From JAKAXG01 sp035702985 (GTDB lineage Bacteria > Actinomycetota > Acidimicrobiia > Acidimicrobiales > Palsa-688), in contig DASSZD010000012.1 of assembly GCA_035702985.1 (NCBI GenBank), forward strand, positions 1 to 47,353: DNA of 47,353 nucleotides, in the 5' to 3' direction. A model generated the notes under the pieces. The model was not told where the DNA came from. It searched no databases and saw only the letters and a list, made by a program, of their open reading frames with translations. The position numbers were made by a program, and so were the translations under genes. Positions 22,972 to 32,408 of the stretch are shown here, one piece after another (the stretch's first letter is position 1; the number at the start of each line of letters is the position of its first letter).

Positions 22972-23268
22972 ATGCCCGCTGAGACCCACGTCGCCGGAAG
23001 CCCCATGGACCGCGAGCAGGTGTTCGAGCTGATCCGGGGCTGCCTGGCCGACATCCTCGAGGTCGGCCCCGAGACCATCTCCGAAGGCGCGTCGTTCGGT
23101 GACGATCTGGGGGCCGACTCGCTGGCGCTCATCGAGCTGGTCGAGGCGCTCGAGGAGGAGCTGTCCGAGCGCTCCGTGGGCTTCCGGATCGACGACGAGG
23201 ATCTCGAGGACCTGAAGACCGTCCGCGACGCCGTCGACTACGTGGTCGCCAAGCTGCGGTCCGAGTGA
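22972..23268 (+). CDS. acpP: Acyl carrier protein
   Basis: 98 residues, acidic, four-helix carrier. The phosphopantetheine attachment Ser sits in GADSLALIELVEALEEEL (the canonical DSL). It begins with ~13 extra residues (MPAETHVAGSPMD) before the normal start of helix 1; a second in-frame ATG (23005) is an alternative start, but the Shine-Dalgarno GAAGGAG lies 7-8 nt before 22972. The sequence after DSL is longer than in E. coli AcpP by a few residues (ERSVGFRIDDEDLEDL). It lies between plsX and rnc, as in many bacteria. Confidence 0.94.
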   Translation: MPAETHVAGSPMDREQVFELIRGCLADILEVGPETISEGASFGDDLGADSLALIELVEALEEELSERSVGFRIDDEDLEDLKTVRDAVDYVVAKLRSE

Positions 23269-23362
23269 CCTCCGGTCCCCTCCCGTCGACCCGAGCACTG
23301 GAGTAGCGCCCCTGCCCGGCGAGCCGGATCCGACCCTGTCCGCCCCGGCGCCACCGCGCGAG

Positions 23363-24061
23363 GTGACGGCCCGCCAGACCCTGGCCCGGCGCCTGGGTTG
23401 GGATGTCGACGACGAGCGCCTCCTGTTCCAGGCCCTCCGGCACCGGTCCTGGTGCGCCGAGAACCCCGGGTGGGAGTCCAACGAGCGGCTGGAGTTCCTG
23501 GGCGACTCGGTGCTCGGCCTGATCGTCACCGCCCACCTGTTCCGCACCTACCCCGACATCCCCGAGGGGGAGCTGACCAAGGTGCGGGCGTCGGTGGTCA
23601 ACTCCGCCGCCCTGGCCGAGGTGGCGGCCGAGCTCGATCTCGGCGAGGCGCTGATGCTGGGCAAGGGCGAGGACCAGTCGGGGGGCCGGGAGAAGCCGTC
23701 GATCCTGGCCGATGCCACCGAGGCGCTGATCGGTGCCATCTACATCGACCGGGGGTGGACCGACGCCGAGACGGCGGTGATGAGCCTGTTCGGTGCCCGC
23801 ATCGAGGAGGCGGCGGCCGGCCCGGGGGGCCAGGACTACAAGACCCGTCTGCAGGAGCTGTGCGCCCGGAGCTTCGACCAGCTCCCGCGCTACGTGCTGC
23901 GCGACGAGGGACCGGACCACGCCAAGGAGTTCGAGGCCACCGTCCACGTGCAGGGCGAGCCGCGCGGCTCGGGCCGGGGGCGGTCCAAGAAGCAGGCCGA
24001 ACAGGCCGCCGCCCGGGAGGCCTGGGAGCGGTTGAAGGCGGCCGCCGAGCCGGCCGGCTAG
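23363..24061 (+). CDS. rnc: Ribonuclease III
   Basis: 232 residues from GTG 23363. Double-strand-specific RNase for rRNA processing. Catalytic signature NERLEFLGDSVLGLIV with the Asp/Glu metal ligands, the second acidic cluster DATEALIGAIYIDRGW, then a dsRBD (DYKTRLQELCARSFDQLPRYV, ending SKKQAEQAAAREAWERL). The GTG start gives a normal N-terminus but has no good ribosome site. An in-frame CTG at 23312 has GGAG (23300-23303) 8 nt upstream and would add 17 residues (LPGEPDPTLSAPAPPRE). The stop overlaps the mutM start by one base. Confidence 0.95.
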   Translation: MTARQTLARRLGWDVDDERLLFQALRHRSWCAENPGWESNERLEFLGDSVLGLIVTAHLFRTYPDIPEGELTKVRASVVNSAALAEVAAELDLGEALMLGKGEDQSGGREKPSILADATEALIGAIYIDRGWTDAETAVMSLFGARIEEAAAGPGGQDYKTRLQELCARSFDQLPRYVLRDEGPDHAKEFEATVHVQGEPRGSGRGRSKKQAEQAAAREAWERLKAAAEPAG

Positions 24062-24897
24062 TGCCCGAGCTGCCGGAGGTCGAGACCGTCCGGCGGGACG
24101 TCCACGCCGAGTTCGCCGGGCTGGTGGTGGAGGACGTGCGGGCCACCGGGGTCCGCACCCTGCGCCGTCACGGCCGCCCCGGGGAGTTGGTGGAGCGGGC
24201 TCGGGGCCACAAGCTGGTGGGCACCGGTCGCCGGGGCAAGTACCTGCTGCTCGGCCTGGACAGTGGCGACGTCGTGGTGGTGCATCTGGGCATGAGCGGC
24301 CAGCTGCTGCGGGCGCAGGCCGGCCAGGCGCAGGTCCGCCACACCCACGTGGTGTTCGGCTTCGAGGGGGGAGTGGAGCTGCGCTTCGTCGATCCCCGCA
24401 CCTTCGGCGAGGTGTTCGTGGCCGGCCCGGCCGGGGTGGACATGGAGCTGGACGAGCTGGCCCACCTGGGGATCGACCCCCTCGGCGGGCCCGGCACCGA
24501 GGCCCGCTTCGCCGGGCTGCTCGCCGGCCGCGGTACCCGGCTGAAACCGCTGCTCATGGACCAGACCCGGGTGGCGGGTATCGGCAACATGTACGCCGAC
24601 GAGATCCTCTTCGAGGCCGGTCTGCGCTTCGACCGGCCGGCCGGCTCCCTGACCGGCGGCGAGGTCCGCCGCCTGTTCCGGGCCATGACCGCCACCCTGA
24701 ACCGGGCCATCGAGCACCGGGGCTCGTCCCTGGCCGACGAGCAGTACCGGGACCTCTACGGGCGGGTGGGGGACTTCCAGCGGTTGCACCGGGTCTACGC
24801 CCGGGAGGGGGCCGCCTGCCCCCGCTGCGCCACTCCCATAGCCCGGGTGAAGGCCGGCGGCCGCAGCAACTTCTTCTGCCCCGGGTGCCAGCGCTAG
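24061..24897 (+). CDS. mutM: Formamidopyrimidine-DNA glycosylase
   Basis: 278 residues. It removes 8-oxoguanine and ring-opened purines and cleaves the resulting abasic site. After the initiator, PELPEVETVRRD gives the catalytic Pro (N-terminal after Met removal) and Glu. The conserved Lys is in GRRGKYLLLGL. VAGIGNMYADEILFEAGLRFDRPA is the helix-2-turn-helix motif, and a C-terminal zinc finger is complete (CPRC...CPGC). GTG start overlapping the rnc TAG by one base, the conserved rnc-mutM-smc order. Confidence 0.96.
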   Translation: MPELPEVETVRRDVHAEFAGLVVEDVRATGVRTLRRHGRPGELVERARGHKLVGTGRRGKYLLLGLDSGDVVVVHLGMSGQLLRAQAGQAQVRHTHVVFGFEGGVELRFVDPRTFGEVFVAGPAGVDMELDELAHLGIDPLGGPGTEARFAGLLAGRGTRLKPLLMDQTRVAGIGNMYADEILFEAGLRFDRPAGSLTGGEVRRLFRAMTATLNRAIEHRGSSLADEQYRDLYGRVGDFQRLHRVYAREGAACPRCATPIARVKAGGRSNFFCPGCQR

Positions 24898-25105
24898 CAC
24901 CGCCCCCGCCGGGGGTCCACCAATTCGCCAAACGGAACAGGCAGCGTGTACGGGTGGGCGCCGGGCGAGGCTGTGGCCGAACGAATCCCGCGGGGACACG
25001 GCGGCCGTCCCTGCCAGGGACCGCAGCGGTTCTCATGACCCCTCGGGCCGTTCCGGATCGGCGCGGTCTGCCGCCACGCGTGTTCGGCTCCCGCCCCGGG
25101 CGTTG

Positions 25106-25111
25106 TAGTTT
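25106..25111 (+). promoter_or_regulatory. -10 box TAGTTT before smc
   Basis: TAGTTT ends 9 nt before the GTG of smc (25121). It predicts a leader of about 2-3 nt. It lies at the end of a 223-nt mutM-smc gap that shows no other gene. Confidence 0.45.
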
Positions 25112-25120
25112 CGGTCTGCC

Positions 25121-28100
25121 GTGTTTCTGAAGTCGCTGACCATCAAGGGGTTCAAGTCCTTCGCAGACACGACCACTCTGGAGTTGGAGCCGGGGGTCAC
25201 CGTCGTGGTCGGGCCGAACGGGAGCGGCAAGTCCAATGTGGTCGACGCCGTGGCGTGGGTGCTGGGGGCCCAGGGCGCCCGCACCGTGCGGTCGGCCAAG
25301 ATGGAGGACGTCATCTTCGCCGGCACGCCCAAGCGGCCGGCGCTGGGGCGGGCCGAGGTGTCGTTGACCATCGACAACAGCGCCGGGCTGCTTCCCATCG
25401 ACTTCTCCGAGGTCACCATCACCCGGACGCTGTTCCGCAACGGTGACTCCGAGTACGCCATCAACCGGGTGCCCTGCCGGCTGCTCGACATCCAGGAGCT
25501 CCTGTCGGACACCGGTATCGGCCGCCAGCAGCACGTGATCGTGTCCCAGGGCAACCTGGACGGCATTCTCAACGCCCGCCCGGAGGAGCGCCGGCTGGTC
25601 ATCGAGGAGGCGGCCGGCATCCTCAAGTACCGGCGCCGCAAGGAGAAGGCCGAGCGGCGCCTGGAGTCCACCGAGGCCAGCCTGGTCCGGCTGCAGGACC
25701 TGCTGCGTGAGGTCCGCCGCCAGCTGCGACCCCTGGAGAAGCAGGCGGACGCCGCCCGCCGGCACGACGACCTGGTGGCCGAGCTGGCCGCCGTGCGCCG
25801 CCACCTGCACGGCCGGGACCTGACCGCGGTGGAGGGCCGGCTGGCCGGGGCCGGCCGGGACCGGCGGGACCTGGCCGCCGCCGAGGAGCAGGTGCGCCGC
25901 ACCCTGGCCCGGCTGGACGCCGAGGTTCTCGAAGCCGAGACCCGGATGGAGGAGGCCATGTCCGGGCCCGGTCCCGACCTGGCCGACGTGGTGTCGCGGG
26001 CCGAGGGTCTGAGGGCCCGGGCCAACGGCCTGGCGGCGGTGCTGGCCGAGCGGCGCCGGTCCATCGAGAGGGCCCTCAACGCCACCGTGGACCAGAGCGT
26101 GATCTCCAGCCTCGAAGCCGAGGCGGCCAGCCTGGCGGAACGGCTGGCCGGGACCGAGCACGAGGCCGAGCGCCTGCTCCCCGAAGCCGACGAGCTGACC
26201 GAGGCGGAACGGGTGCTGGCCGCCGAGACGGAGGCGTTCGAGTCGCAGTGGGGGTCGGCCCCGTCCCGGCCGACCGACCCGGCGGCCGAGGTGCGGGGCG
26301 AGCTGACCGCCCTCAGGTCGGCGTCGGACCGCAGCGGGGCCGAGCTGCGCCGCCTCGACGGCAGGCTGGCCTCGCTCGAGGAGAGGGTGTCCAAGCTGGC
26401 GTCGGAGCGGGCCCGGCTGGCCCAGGTGGTCGACGAGACCGGAGGGCAGGCCGGCGCGCTGGCCGAAGAGGCGACCGCCGCCCGCCGGGCCGAGGAGCAG
26501 GCCGACACCGCCCGGGCGGAGGCCGAGGACCGGCGCCGCCAGGCGGACGCCGAGCACCACCGCTGGGCCGCCCGGGAGGAGGCGCTGGCCCAGGCCCTCG
26601 ACCAGGCCCGGGCCCGGGCCGGAGCCGAACGGCTGGCCGCCGCCGGCGGGGTGGTCGGCACCCTGCTGGATCTGGTGGAGGTGGAGGACGGCTTCGCTGC
26701 CGCGTTCGAGGCGGCCGCCGGCGAGATCCTGGCTGCCGTGGTGCTCGACGGGGTGGACTCCGCCCGCCGGGGACTGGACGAGCTGCGCCGCACCCAGGCG
26801 GCGGGAGCGGTGGTGGCACTGCCCGGAGCGGCGCCCCGCCCCGACGGCGCACCCCGGGGCCCGGGGGGGTCGGCGCCGGCCGCCGACCTGCCGGACGGGG
26901 CCACCCGGCTGAGGGGCCGGGTCCGGGGCCGCCTGCCCGGCGTGGACCACCTGCTGGACGACCTGCTCGGCCCGGCGGTGGTGGTGGAGGCCGGGTGGGA
27001 GGCGGCCCTCGATCTGGCCCTGGCCCAGCCCCGGCTGGTGGTGGTCACCCCCGACGGGGACCGTTTCTCCGGCGGATTGTGGCGCACCGGGGCGGCCGGG
27101 CCGGGGGCCACCGGAGCCGCCCTGGAAGAGGCCCGGGAGCGGGCTGCCGCCGCGGCCGGCGCCGCCGAGCGGGCCGCCGTCGACCTGCGGGACGCCCGCC
27201 AGGCCCACGAGCAGGCCCGCACCGCCCGGGCGGCGGCGACCAGGGCGGTGGAGGCCAACACGTCCCGGGCCCGGGCCGCCGCCGACGCGCTGGCCCGGGT
27301 CGACTCCGAGCGCGCCGAGCGGACCAACGAGCTGGAGGCGGCGAGGGCTCAGCGCCAGGACATCGCCGAGCGCATCGACCGGGAGGCGGCCCGTGTGGCG
27401 GAGCTGGAAGCCCTCCTCCCCGAGCTGCAGCGCCTGGCCGACGCCGAGGCGGAGAAGGCCGCCGCCGAGCGGGCCGCCCGTTACCGCCTGTCCGAACGGG
27501 CGGCGGCGGTGGCGGCCACGCGCAAGGACCTGGAGGTCCGGGCGGCCGGCCTGGAGGAGCGCCGGGCGCTCACCGCCCGCCGCCTCAAGGAGGTTGAGGA
27601 GCGGCTGCGCCGCAACGTGGCCGAACGCGACGAAGCCGCCGTCCGCCGGCAGGCGGCGGCCACCGCGGCCGGCGTCACCGACGCCCTGACCGCCCTGGTG
27701 CGATCCCGGGAGTCGGCCCTCGGCGCCACCCTGACCCGGCTGCGGGAGGCCCGCCGGGCGGAGTCGGAGGAACAGCGGGCCCGCAGCAGCCGGCTGGAAC
27801 AGCTCCGCCGGGAGAGGTCGGCGGCGGAGCGCCAGCTGAGCGAGGTTCGGGAGCGGCTCAACCGGGTGGACCTGGACGAGGCCGAGGCCCGGGTGCGGCT
27901 GGAGAACATCACCGAGGCCATCCGCCGGGACCTGGACAGCGAGCCGGAGTCGGTCAGGGGGGCGGAGTGCCCGCCGCTGCCGGCCGGCACCAGCGCGACC
28001 AGCCGCCGGACCGAGCTGGAGCGGGAGCTGCGGCTCATGGGCCCCATCAACCCGCTGGCGCTCGAGGAGTACAACGCACTGGTCGAGCGGCACCAGTTCC

Positions 28101-28657
28101 TCGACGCCCAGCTGGAGGACGTGCGGGCCGCCCGGCGGGAGCTGACCAAGGTGATCAAGGCCATCGACGCCGAGATCACCGAGGTGTTCGGGGCCGCCTA
28201 CGCCGACGTGGCGGAGAACTTCGTCAAGCTGTTCGCCACCCTGTTCCCCGGCGGTGAGGGCCGGCTCAAGCTCACCGACCCGGAACACCTGCTCGAGACC
28301 GGCATCGAGGTGGAGGCCCGGCCGTCGGGCAAGAACCTGCGCCGGCTGTCGCTGCTGTCGGGCGGCGAGCGCAGCCTGGTGGCGATGGCGTTCCTGTTCG
28401 CCGTGTTCCGGTCCCGGCCGTCGCCGTTCTACATGATGGACGAGGTGGAGGCGGCCCTCGACGACGTCAACCTGCACCGGTTCCTCGGCCTGATCGCCGA
28501 GTTCCGGGACGAGGCCCAGCTTCTGATCGTGAGCCACCAGAAGCGCACCATGGAGGCGGCCGACTGCCTCTACGGCGTGACCATGGCGCCGGGCGGGTCG
28601 TCCCGGGTGGTCAGCGAGCGGGTATCGGCCCGGGCCGAAGCCACCGCCGACGCCTGA
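25121..28657 (+). CDS. smc: Chromosome segregation protein SMC
   Basis: 1178 residues, full length. Condensin ATPase that compacts and separates chromosomes with ScpA/ScpB (not in the window). Walker A GPNGSGKS (31-38), then two long coiled-coil arms, a hinge at about 505-660, and the C-terminal head with signature LSGGERSLVAMAFLFAV (near 1080) and Walker B FYMMDEVEAALDD. The arms are extremely Ala/Arg/Glu-rich. Inside the hinge is a Pro/Gly-rich insert (PRPDGAPRGPGG) that looks like a flexible loop. GTG start. ftsY follows 38 nt later, as in many actinobacteria. Confidence 0.96.
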   Translation: MFLKSLTIKGFKSFADTTTLELEPGVTVVVGPNGSGKSNVVDAVAWVLGAQGARTVRSAKMEDVIFAGTPKRPALGRAEVSLTIDNSAGLLPIDFSEVTITRTLFRNGDSEYAINRVPCRLLDIQELLSDTGIGRQQHVIVSQGNLDGILNARPEERRLVIEEAAGILKYRRRKEKAERRLESTEASLVRLQDLLREVRRQLRPLEKQADAARRHDDLVAELAAVRRHLHGRDLTAVEGRLAGAGRDRRDLAAAEEQVRRTLARLDAEVLEAETRMEEAMSGPGPDLADVVSRAEGLRARANGLAAVLAERRRSIERALNATVDQSVISSLEAEAASLAERLAGTEHEAERLLPEADELTEAERVLAAETEAFESQWGSAPSRPTDPAAEVRGELTALRSASDRSGAELRRLDGRLASLEERVSKLASERARLAQVVDETGGQAGALAEEATAARRAEEQADTARAEAEDRRRQADAEHHRWAAREEALAQALDQARARAGAERLAAAGGVVGTLLDLVEVEDGFAAAFEAAAGEILAAVVLDGVDSARRGLDELRRTQAAGAVVALPGAAPRPDGAPRGPGGSAPAADLPDGATRLRGRVRGRLPGVDHLLDDLLGPAVVVEAGWEAALDLALAQPRLVVVTPDGDRFSGGLWRTGAAGPGATGAALEEARERAAAAAGAAERAAVDLRDARQAHEQARTARAAATRAVEANTSRARAAADALARVDSERAERTNELEAARAQRQDIAERIDREAARVAELEALLPELQRLADAEAEKAAAERAARYRLSERAAAVAATRKDLEVRAAGLEERRALTARRLKEVEERLRRNVAERDEAAVRRQAAATAAGVTDALTALVRSRESALGATLTRLREARRAESEEQRARSSRLEQLRRERSAAERQLSEVRERLNRVDLDEAEARVRLENITEAIRRDLDSEPESVRGAECPPLPAGTSATSRRTELERELRLMGPINPLALEEYNALVERHQFLDAQLEDVRAARRELTKVIKAIDAEITEVFGAAYADVAENFVKLFATLFPGGEGRLKLTDPEHLLETGIEVEARPSGKNLRRLSLLSGGERSLVAMAFLFAVFRSRPSPFYMMDEVEAALDDVNLHRFLGLIAEFRDEAQLLIVSHQKRTMEAADCLYGVTMAPGGSSRVVSERVSARAEATADA

Positions 28658-28680
28658 CCGGCCGGGGCGCCGGGCGCCGG

Positions 28681-28686
28681 TAGGCT
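28681..28686 (+). promoter_or_regulatory. -10 box TAGGCT before ftsY
   Basis: TAGGCT ends 9 nt before the ftsY ATG (28696). The same hexamer at the same distance precedes pyrH. Confidence 0.45.
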
Positions 28687-28695
28687 CGAACGGCC

Positions 28696-29844
28696 ATGCT
28701 GACCCTGATCATCGTCCTGATCGTGGTGGCCGTAGTACTCATCGGATCGGCCGGTCTGTACGTCTCCACCCGGTCCCGCCGCCGCCTGCCGCCGGCCCCG
28801 CCGGTCCGCCCCCCGGAGGCCCGCCCCAAGCAGCCTCCCAGGCCGGAGGTCCGCCTCCCCGAAGCGGAGGCCCCACCCGGCACCGTCGTGGTCGAGGAGC
28901 CGGCGCCGGTCGTCGAGGAGGCCCCCCCGGCCCTGGTGGAGGCGCCCCCCCGGTTCCGGGACCGCCTGGGCCGGGCCCGGTCGCTGTTCGGCGGCTACCT
29001 CACCTCCGTGCGGTCCCGGGGCCGCATCGACGAGACGACCTGGGAGGAGCTCGAGGAGGCCCTGATCCTGGCCGACGTGGGGGCCACGGTGGCGGCCGGC
29101 CTGCTCGACGATCTGCGCAGCCGGGTCAAGAAAGAGGGGATCGACACCGCCGACCAGCTGATCGAGGTGCTCAAAGCGGAGCTGGTCGAGGTGCTGCAGG
29201 GGGACCGGGAACTGCGGATGGCGCCGGAGGGGACCACCGTCTGGCTGTTCGTGGGGGTCAACGGGGTGGGCAAGACCACCACCATCGGCAAGCTCGGCCT
29301 GCGCCAGGCCCAGGCCGGCCACAGGGTGGTCATGGCCGCCGGCGACACGTTCCGGGCCGCCGCCGCCGACCAGCTGGAGATGTGGTCGCAGCGGGTGGGT
29401 GCCGCCGTCATCCGGGGCAACGAGGGCGGCGACCCCGGGGCGGTGGTCTTCGACGCCGTGCAGCACGCCGCGGCCCGGGGGGCGGACCTGGTGCTGGCCG
29501 ACACCGCCGGGCGGCTCCACACCAAGACCAACCTCATGGAGGAGCTCAAGAAGGTCCGCCGGGTGGCCGAGCGGCCGCCCGGGGTGGTCACCGAGGTGCT
29601 GCTGGTGGTGGACGCCACCACCGGCCAGAACGGGTTGATCCAGGCCCGGCAGTTCGCTGACGCGGTCGGCGTAACCGGGGTGGTGCTCACCAAGCTGGAC
29701 GGCACCGCCAAGGGCGGCATCGTGGTGGCCATCCGCTCCGAGCTGGGCATCCCGATCAAGCTGGTGGGTCTGGGTGAGGGCGCCGCCGACCTGGTGGACT
29801 TCGACGCCGCCGAGTTCGTCGACGCCATCTTCTCCGGCGAGTAG
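28696..29844 (+). CDS. ftsY: Signal recognition particle receptor FtsY
   Basis: 382 residues. Membrane-bound SRP receptor. An N-terminal membrane helix (LTLIIVLIVVAVVLIGSAGLY, residues 2-22) is followed by an Arg cluster, as usual in actinobacteria, in place of the peripheral amphipathic anchor of other groups. A Pro/Glu-rich linker to ~residue 90 precedes the NG domain: P-loop GVNGVGKT (~187-194), LRQAQAGHRVVMAAGDTFRAAAADQLE, DTAGRLHTKTNLMEEL, TKLDGTAKGGI and GLGEGAADLVDFD. The stop is 5 nt before the end of the convergent ABC permease gene. Confidence 0.96.
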   Translation: MLTLIIVLIVVAVVLIGSAGLYVSTRSRRRLPPAPPVRPPEARPKQPPRPEVRLPEAEAPPGTVVVEEPAPVVEEAPPALVEAPPRFRDRLGRARSLFGGYLTSVRSRGRIDETTWEELEEALILADVGATVAAGLLDDLRSRVKKEGIDTADQLIEVLKAELVEVLQGDRELRMAPEGTTVWLFVGVNGVGKTTTIGKLGLRQAQAGHRVVMAAGDTFRAAAADQLEMWSQRVGAAVIRGNEGGDPGAVVFDAVQHAAARGADLVLADTAGRLHTKTNLMEELKKVRRVAERPPGVVTEVLLVVDATTGQNGLIQARQFADAVGVTGVVLTKLDGTAKGGIVVAIRSELGIPIKLVGLGEGAADLVDFDAAEFVDAIFSGE

Positions 29845-29849
29845 CGGGC

Positions 29850-30614
29850 TCAGCTCAGGAGCAGCTGGCGGATGCGCCGGCCGGCCACCGCCACCCCCAC
29901 CAGCCCCATCACCGCCAGGTACAGGGCATGGCCCAGAACCGGCCAGCCCACCACGCCCAGGGTGAGGGACCGCTCCAGCACCACCCCGTGGTAGAGGGGG
30001 GTGCACTCCACCACGACCTGCAACCACCTCGGGTATGTCGACAACGGGTAGAAGGTGGTCGAGAACAGGAACAGCGGCAGCAGCACCAGCTGGATCAGGT
30101 CGAAGTCGGTCCAGCCCCGCATGTAGGTGGTGGCGGCCATGCCGGTGGCGGCGAAGGCGAAGCCGATGAGGACGGCGGCCGGCAGGGCCAGGACGGCCCA
30201 TCCCGACGCCACGTCGCCCAGGCCGGCCATCATCACCACGAACACCAGGGAGTAGATGGCCCCCCGGGTGAGGGCGGTGGCGATCTCGCCGCGGGCCACG
30301 TCCACCGCCTGCATGGGGGTGGCCAGGACGGCGTCGTAGACCTTGGCGTACTTCAACTTGAAGAACACGTTGAAGGTGCTCTCGTACACCGCCCCGTTCA
30401 TGGCCGAGGCGGCCAGCAGGGCCGGGGCCACGTAGACGGCGTAGCTGTAGACGTGACCGCCCGGGCCCCGGATGCCGCCGACCAGCTTGCCGATGCCGAT
30501 GCCGATCGACAGCAGGTAGAAGACCGGCTCGGCCAGGCCGGACGCCAGCACGTACCAGGACCGCCGGGCCACCCGGGCATTGCGCTCGACCATCCGGCGG
30601 GCGGCGAGGGTCAT
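29850..30614 (-). CDS. ABC-2 type transporter permease (second subunit)
   Basis: 254 residues from ATG 30614. Six hydrophobic segments typical of ABC-2 exporters (DrrB/NodJ type): WYVLASGLAEPVFYLLSIGIGI, the cytoplasmic gate NVFFKLKYAKVYDAVLATPMQAVDVARGE, then LVFVVMMAGL, AVLALPAAVLIGFAFAATGMA, LIQLVLLPLFLFSTTFYPL, and VLGHALYLAVMGLVGVAV. The motif FFKLKYAKVYDAVLATP resembles the DrrB-family consensus. Its ATG overlaps the stop of the upstream permease (ATGA on the minus strand, 30611-30614). The two permeases would form a heterodimer with the ATPase at 31405. Substrate unknown. Confidence 0.88.
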   Translation of the reverse strand: MTLAARRMVERNARVARRSWYVLASGLAEPVFYLLSIGIGIGKLVGGIRGPGGHVYSYAVYVAPALLAASAMNGAVYESTFNVFFKLKYAKVYDAVLATPMQAVDVARGEIATALTRGAIYSLVFVVMMAGLGDVASGWAVLALPAAVLIGFAFAATGMAATTYMRGWTDFDLIQLVLLPLFLFSTTFYPLSTYPRWLQVVVECTPLYHGVVLERSLTLGVVGWPVLGHALYLAVMGLVGVAVAGRRIRQLLLS

Positions 30615-31390
30615 ACCAGCAGCCTCCGCCGGTACGTGAGCCGGGCTACCACGGCCCCGGCGGCGGCCACCGCCAGCAGGTACGCCCCGTGTCCCAGCAC
30701 CCCGGCGGCGGTGGCCTGCCCCCCGGCCAGGGCCCGGCACAGCGCCACCCCGTGCCACAGCGGGGTGACGTAGGCCAGGATCCGCAGTCCCTCCGGCAAC
30801 TGGCTCAACGGGAAGAACACTCCGGAAAAAAGGAACAGCGGCACGATGCCCAGGCGGAACACCAGACTGAACGACCCGTCGCTGTCCTGGGTGGCGGCGA
30901 ACGCCGCGAGAGGGGTCGCAAATGCCATGCCGGTCAGGACGCCGACCGGCAGGATGGCCACCGACTCGACCGACGGGGTGGCCCCGAAGCAGGCCATCAC
31001 CACCAGGTAGGAGCCGACCGCCATGGTCACCCGGGCCCCGATCCACAGCAGGTGGCCGGCCAGGACGTCCACCACCCGCAGCGGTGTGGCCAGCATGGCG
31101 TAGTAGGTGCGCTGCCACTTGATGGCGCCCATCACCGGGAACATCGACTCGCTGGCGGCGGTGGTGGCCCCGGCCGCGGCGGCCAGGGCCGGGGCCACGA
31201 AGTGCAGGTAGCTCAGATGCCCGAGCGCCCCGGTGTGGCCGCTGCGGTTGATGAAGGACCCCAGCCCCACCCCCATGGCCAGCAGGTAGAGGAGCGGGTT
31301 GACGAAGGTGGTCATGATCGACGCCCGCCAGGTACGGGCGTACGCCCGGCCGAAGTAGGAGGCGACCCGGACAGCCGGCACGGTGGCCAT
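30611..31390 (-). CDS. ABC-2 type transporter permease (first subunit)
   Basis: 259 residues from ATG 31390, which has a strong AGGAGGAGGG eight nt upstream, the best ribosome site of the operon. Multiple membrane helices (TFVNPLLYLLAMGVGLGSF, WIGARVTMAVGSYLVVMACF, VAILPVGVLTGMAFATPLAAFAA, LGIVPLFLFSGVFFPLSQL, AYLLAVAAAGAVVARL) and the gate segment MGAIKWQRTYYAMLATPLRVVDVLAGH, matching its partner's KYAKVYDAVLATP region. The two permeases are paralogous halves. It lies 14 nt after the ATPase gene. Confidence 0.88.
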   Translation of the reverse strand: MATVPAVRVASYFGRAYARTWRASIMTTFVNPLLYLLAMGVGLGSFINRSGHTGALGHLSYLHFVAPALAAAAGATTAASESMFPVMGAIKWQRTYYAMLATPLRVVDVLAGHLLWIGARVTMAVGSYLVVMACFGATPSVESVAILPVGVLTGMAFATPLAAFAATQDSDGSFSLVFRLGIVPLFLFSGVFFPLSQLPEGLRILAYVTPLWHGVALCRALAGGQATAAGVLGHGAYLLAVAAAGAVVARLTYRRRLLV

Positions 31391-31404
31391 CTTTTTCCCT
31401 CCTC

Positions 31405-32385
<981 letters not shown>

Positions 32386-32392
32386 CCTGGTC

Positions 32393-32398
32393 TACGCT
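32393..32398 (+). promoter_or_regulatory. -10 box TACGCT before ffh
   Basis: TACGCT ends 10 nt before the ffh ATG (32409) in the 23-nt gap to the divergent ABC ATPase gene. Any -35 would lie within the first codons of the ATPase gene. Confidence 0.4.
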
Positions 32399-32408
32399 GG
32401 TACATCTC

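Noticed and set aside
24554..28537. 1327-codon minus-strand frame opposite smc
   Set aside because: Low-complexity shadow of the smc coding sequence; the plus-strand product has every SMC motif.
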